A model generated the notes under the pieces. The model saw only the letters and a program-made list of their open reading frames with translations, did not search any database and had not been told where the DNA came from. Source: Thermoanaerobaculia bacterium (GTDB lineage Bacteria > Acidobacteriota > Thermoanaerobaculia > Multivoradales > UBA5704). From it: 6,739 bases of DNA. The stretch covers positions 1 to 6,739 of the forward strand of contig JASLEW010000463.1 of NCBI GenBank assembly GCA_030150965.1, in the 5' to 3' direction. The translations under genes and the position numbers were made by a program. How positions within the stretch are numbered: the stretch's first letter is position 1; each line of letters starts with the position of its first letter. Below, in pieces: positions 6,001 through 6,739 of this stretch.

Positions 6001-6739
6001 ACCTGCGGCGCCCCGGGCTGACCGCCGAGCGCTTCGTGCCCGATCCCTTCGGCGCCGCCGGCTCGCGCCTCTACCGCACCGGGGACCTGGCGCGCCGGCT
6101 CCCCGACGGCCGCATCGACTTCCTCGGCCGCCGCGACCACCAGGTCAAGGTGCGCGGCTTCCGCATCGAGCCGGGGGAGGTGGAGACCGTCCTCCTGCGC
6201 CACCCCGGCGTGCGCGAGGCCGTGGTCCTGCCCCTGGCCGACGGCAACCGCGGCCACCGCCTGGTCGCCTGCTACGTGGTGAAGGGCCCCGCCGAAGGCC
6301 CGGGCTCGCCCTTGCCGCCAGCTTCCGGCCCCGGCGCCCCACGGGCGGCCGGTCCCGGTGCCTCTCCGGCGCCCCTCGGCCTCGCTGCCCCGCCGGTGGC
6401 CCCGGGGCGCGGCACGCCGTCGATGCCCCCGGCAACCGGCGTCACCGCGGCCGGCCTGCGGGCCTATCTGCGGGAGCGGCTGCCGGAGCACATGGTGCCC
6501 GCGGCGTTCGTGGCCATGCCATCCCTCCCACTCAACGCCAACGGCAAGGTGGACCGGCGGGCGCTGCTGCACGGCTCCGGCGCGCCCGGCCCGAGCCTGG
6601 CGGAGGCGCTGGCCGGAGCGGACGACGCCGCCGGCGGCGCCGCGGCGGGCGCGGCCGGCACCGCGCGCAACCCGGTCGAGGAGGTCATCGCCGGGATCTG
6701 GGAGGAGGTCCTCGGAATTGGCGGAGCCGGCGATGTCGG
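1..6739 (+). CDS. Internal fragment of a giant non-ribosomal peptide synthetase (C-A-PCP-C-A-PCP), open at both ends
   Basis: This multidomain megasynthase assembles a peptide on carrier proteins through amino-acid adenylation, thiolation and condensation, probably in the cytoplasm. The frame with codons starting at positions divisible by 3 has no stop from 3 to 6737. It carries, in order: C motifs C5-C7, A motifs A2-A10, a carrier motif with DNFFHLGGHSL, a full C domain (C1-C7), a second A domain and the start of a second carrier. The first and last two bases belong to incomplete codons. Internal ATGs are not starts, because conserved domain sequence continues upstream of each. There is no epimerization, methylation or thioesterase domain. 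The module is long for the family because of low-complexity in-frame inserts, listed separately. All core motifs stay in one frame, so it is not a pseudogene here. The product cannot be named from two modules. Confidence 0.97.
3..680 (+). other. Condensation domain C1, C-terminal part only
   Basis: This is the C-terminal half of an NRPS condensation domain, which forms the peptide bond between the upstream carrier-bound donor and the aminoacyl group on PCP1. The window begins after motif C4, so the catalytic HHxxxDG motif lies upstream and cannot be checked. Visible motifs are C5 (LIGFFVDT, 207-230, with Asp where C2 has Asn), C6 (HQGLPFE, 318-338) and C7 (RDAARNPL, 366-389). The C-terminal fold region reads TAKIDLSL then LEYSTDLYD. 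The domain leads into the usual C-A linker ending in WNDT (699-710). Its visible half lacks the large inserts seen in C2. The subtype cannot be assigned without the N-terminal motifs. Confidence 0.93.
921..1010 (+). other. Ala/Gly-rich in-frame insert in A1, before the A2 motif
   Basis: About 30 codons (AERAQPAGAMRTGGTGSPAG and onward) separate the conserved helix DRRARQIGHALRRL from EELRIGIALERSADLLAAVL. Related enzymes have only a few residues here. No internal tandem repeat is obvious. Confidence 0.7.
1800..1994 (+). repeat. Ala/Pro-rich insert in A1 between motifs A5 and A6, with an 87-bp spaced direct repeat
   Basis: About 65 codons rich in Ala and Pro separate the end of A5 (TVICTSG) from the conserved IGRPLDNF segment (from 2004). 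The stretch MPPAAALTPAAP at 1815-1850 recurs as MPPAAALAPVAP at 1902-1937, with the DNA largely matching and an offset of 87 bp (29 codons). No known domain is recognised in the insert; it is likely a flexible surface loop. Confidence 0.85.
2169..2198 (+). repeat. Perfect 15-bp tandem duplication encoding DPFAA twice
   Basis: The codons for DPFAA (2169-2183) are repeated exactly at 2184-2198. The first copy belongs to the conserved AERFIPDPF segment before motif A7, so the duplication copied part of a conserved motif into the loop. It is followed by a Gly/Ala-rich stretch to about 2288 before RLYRTGDL. Exact identity suggests a recent slippage event. Confidence 0.9.
2703..2918 (+). other. Peptidyl carrier protein domain PCP1
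   Basis: This thiolation domain carries the aminoacyl or peptidyl chain on a 4'-phosphopantetheine arm. It opens with the helix-1 signature GPVEELLAGLFGEVLG and holds the attachment motif DNFFHLGGHSL (2772-2804). The modifiable Ser is at 2799-2801. It ends with the usual LFEAPTVAALA helix (2868-2900). Length is about 72 residues, normal for the family. It sits between A1 and C2, so it is the acceptor for C1 and the donor for C2. The His before Ser and the absence of a following E domain fit a carrier that feeds an LCL condensation domain. Confidence 0.96.
3083..3111 (+). other. Candidate G-quadruplex motif 1
   Basis: Four G-runs on the coding strand (3083-3086, 3092-3094, 3098-3101 and 3109-3111) are separated by loops of 5, 3 and 7 bases, meeting the usual G3+N1-7 rule. 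The motif overlaps the first 27-bp repeat unit. Folding is inferred only. Confidence 0.55.
3090..3197 (+). repeat. 27-bp purine-rich tandem repeat, 4 copies, coding for a 9-residue G/K/E/Q repeat
   Basis: There are four consecutive 27-bp units at 3090-3116, 3117-3143, 3144-3170 and 3171-3197, with a partial fifth starting at 3198. They encode EGQGKQREP, EGQGKQREQ, KGLGKQKEQ and AGQGEQTEQ. Units 1 and 2 differ only in their last two codons; units 3 and 4 diverge more. The coding strand is almost all purine, unlike the G+C-balanced flanks. The array sits in the loop between motifs C1 and C2 of the C2 domain, where normal enzymes have a short stretch. The period is a multiple of three, so gain or loss of copies would keep the frame. 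Confidence 0.93.
3200..3221 (+). other. Candidate G-quadruplex motif 2 (short loops)
   Basis: G-runs at 3200-3203, 3206-3208, 3210-3213 and 3218-3221 have loops of 2, 1 and 4 bases, the 4-base loop containing GG. Short loops favour a stable quadruplex. It lies directly after the 27-bp array and encodes Gly/Ala-rich residues. In a GC-rich genome some such motifs arise by chance, but clustering with the purine tract is notable. Confidence 0.6.
3279..3314 (+). repeat. 18-bp tandem duplication encoding IAPAAL twice
   Basis: Two units at 3279-3296 and 3297-3314 differ at one base and encode IAPAAL-IAPAAL. They close the same insert that holds the 27-bp array, just before the conserved helix that leads to RHEALRTRF. 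The preceding residues (APAAPSAATAP) are of the same Ala/Pro type. Confidence 0.88.
3672..3707 (+). repeat. 18-bp tandem duplication encoding AGARAD / AGAGVD
   Basis: Two units at 3672-3689 and 3690-3707 share most bases and encode AGARAD then AGAGVD. They lie in the gap between motifs C3 and C4 of the C2 domain, where about 20 extra residues (to ~3745) separate the FYGLALA helix from the LPALPIQYGDYAAW segment. Confidence 0.85.
4308..4448 (+). other. Low-complexity in-frame insert in C2 after motif C7
   Basis: About 45 codons rich in Ala, Gly and Pro lie between RNPLVQVMLTLE and the conserved GLRFVPLRLGLNTAAKFDLSL segment, where a short linker is usual. A second short Gly-rich piece (about 4536-4585) follows before LRLELQYATDLF. 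Neither affects a core motif. Confidence 0.7.
5746..5850 (+). repeat. Degenerate 18-bp periodicity in the A2 insert between A5 and A6
   Basis: Read one base forward of the true coding phase, the DNA falls into 18-bp blocks starting at 5761, 5779, 5797, 5815 and 5833, reading MAPPTA, MAPITP, LLPGPP, VAPTPP, TAPSPQ. In the true frame the same DNA encodes an irregular Gly/Asp/His/Ala/Arg-rich loop. The first two blocks share the word atggcgcc. The flanking A5 motif and the IGLPIA segment (from 5886) are in the same true frame, so the net reading frame is preserved. Confidence 0.6.
6282..6440 (+). other. Pro/Ala/Gly-rich in-frame insert in A2 between A9 and A10
   Basis: About 53 codons rich in Pro, Ala and Gly separate HRLVACYVV from VTAAGLRAYLRERLPEHMVP, where usual enzymes have around 8 residues. 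The end of the insert, SMPPATG, echoes the SMPPAAA word of the A1 insert. The DNA shows no exact tandem repeat. The insert lies in the small C-terminal subdomain that rotates during catalysis, but between secondary-structure elements. Confidence 0.75.
6669..6739 (+). other. Start of carrier domain PCP2, cut by the window end
   Basis: After an Ala/Gly-rich linker (6567-6668), the sequence NPVEEVIAGIWEEVLGI matches helix 1 of a peptidyl carrier domain, as in PCP1. The window ends before the expected DNFFxLGGHSL motif, so the phosphopantetheine Ser cannot be verified. The domain would hold the residue activated by A2. Confidence 0.9.

Larger units (their letters stand above)
4797..6566 (+). other. 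Adenylation domain A2 (Val-like specificity code)
   Basis: This domain activates the second amino acid in the window and loads PCP2. It follows a standard C-A linker ending in WNDT (4758-4769). Motifs: A2 LKAGGAYLPLD (5001-5033), A3 YTSGSTGAPKG (5253-5285), A4 FDAATFE (5385-5405), A5 NAYGPTE (5661-5681), A6 GEIHLGGAGVARGYL (5961-6005), A7 YRTGDL (6072-6089), A8 GRRDHQVKVRGFRIEPGEVE region (6126-6185) and A10 NANGKVDRRAL (6534-6566) with Lys at 6546. Pocket residues by eye are D235 A236 F239 W278 A299 G301 A322 T330 F331 K517. This differs from the known Val code DAFWIGGTFK only at 299 and 322, so Val or a similar branched aliphatic residue is the best guess. Inserts lie between A5 and A6 (~5727-5880) and between A9 and A10 (~6282-6440). 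Both are low-complexity and have no embedded tailoring domain. Confidence 0.95.

Noticed and set aside
6282..6440. Insert between A9 and A10 of A2 as an embedded tailoring domain such as a methyltransferase
   Set aside because: It is about 53 residues of Pro/Ala/Gly with no SAM-binding or other motif, far too short for such a domain.

Overview
The window is a single stop-free reading frame on the + strand, running off both ends. Its codons start at positions divisible by 3, so residue n lies at 3n to 3n+2, giving 2245 complete codons. It encodes an internal slice of a giant non-ribosomal peptide synthetase (NRPS). The domain order is: partial condensation (C1, residues ~1-225), adenylation (A1, ~247-877), peptidyl carrier (PCP1, ~901-973), condensation (C2, ~981-1575), adenylation (A2, ~1599-2188), and the first residues of a second carrier domain (PCP2, ~2223 to the edge). 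All catalytic core motifs that fall inside the window are intact. There is no start codon, stop codon, promoter, terminator, RNA gene or mobile element.

The chemistry is ordinary. C1 should join an upstream donor to the amino acid held on PCP1. A1 activates that residue and loads it on the Ser of PCP1. C2, which looks like an LCL type, passes the chain to the residue activated by A2 and loaded on PCP2. There is no epimerase, methyltransferase, cyclase or thioesterase domain. Pocket residues read by eye suggest a hydrophobic residue for A1 (D-A-W-W-L-G-T-V-I-K, no confident match) and a Val-like residue for A2 (D-A-F-W-A-G-A-T-F-K, close to the known Val code).

The unusual feature is loop inflation. 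Between conserved core motifs, at several surface-loop positions, there are in-frame low-complexity stretches. They are Ala/Pro/Gly-rich or, in one case, Gly/Lys/Glu/Gln-rich, and several still show tandem repeats at the DNA level: 27 bp x4, 18 bp x2 at two places, 15 bp x2, and an 87-bp spaced pair. PCP1 start to PCP2 start spans about 1322 residues, against roughly 1050-1100 for a usual C-A-T module. The strongest case is a purine-rich 27-bp repeat with two G-quadruplex-type motifs, placed between motifs C1 and C2 of the second C domain.

Base composition is very GC-rich (clearly above 70%), with G/C in nearly every third codon position. This points to a high-GC bacterium with large secondary-metabolite genes, such as Myxococcota, Actinomycetota or some Acidobacteriota. 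The sequence alone does not decide among them. The extreme GC also produces many long spurious open frames on both strands.
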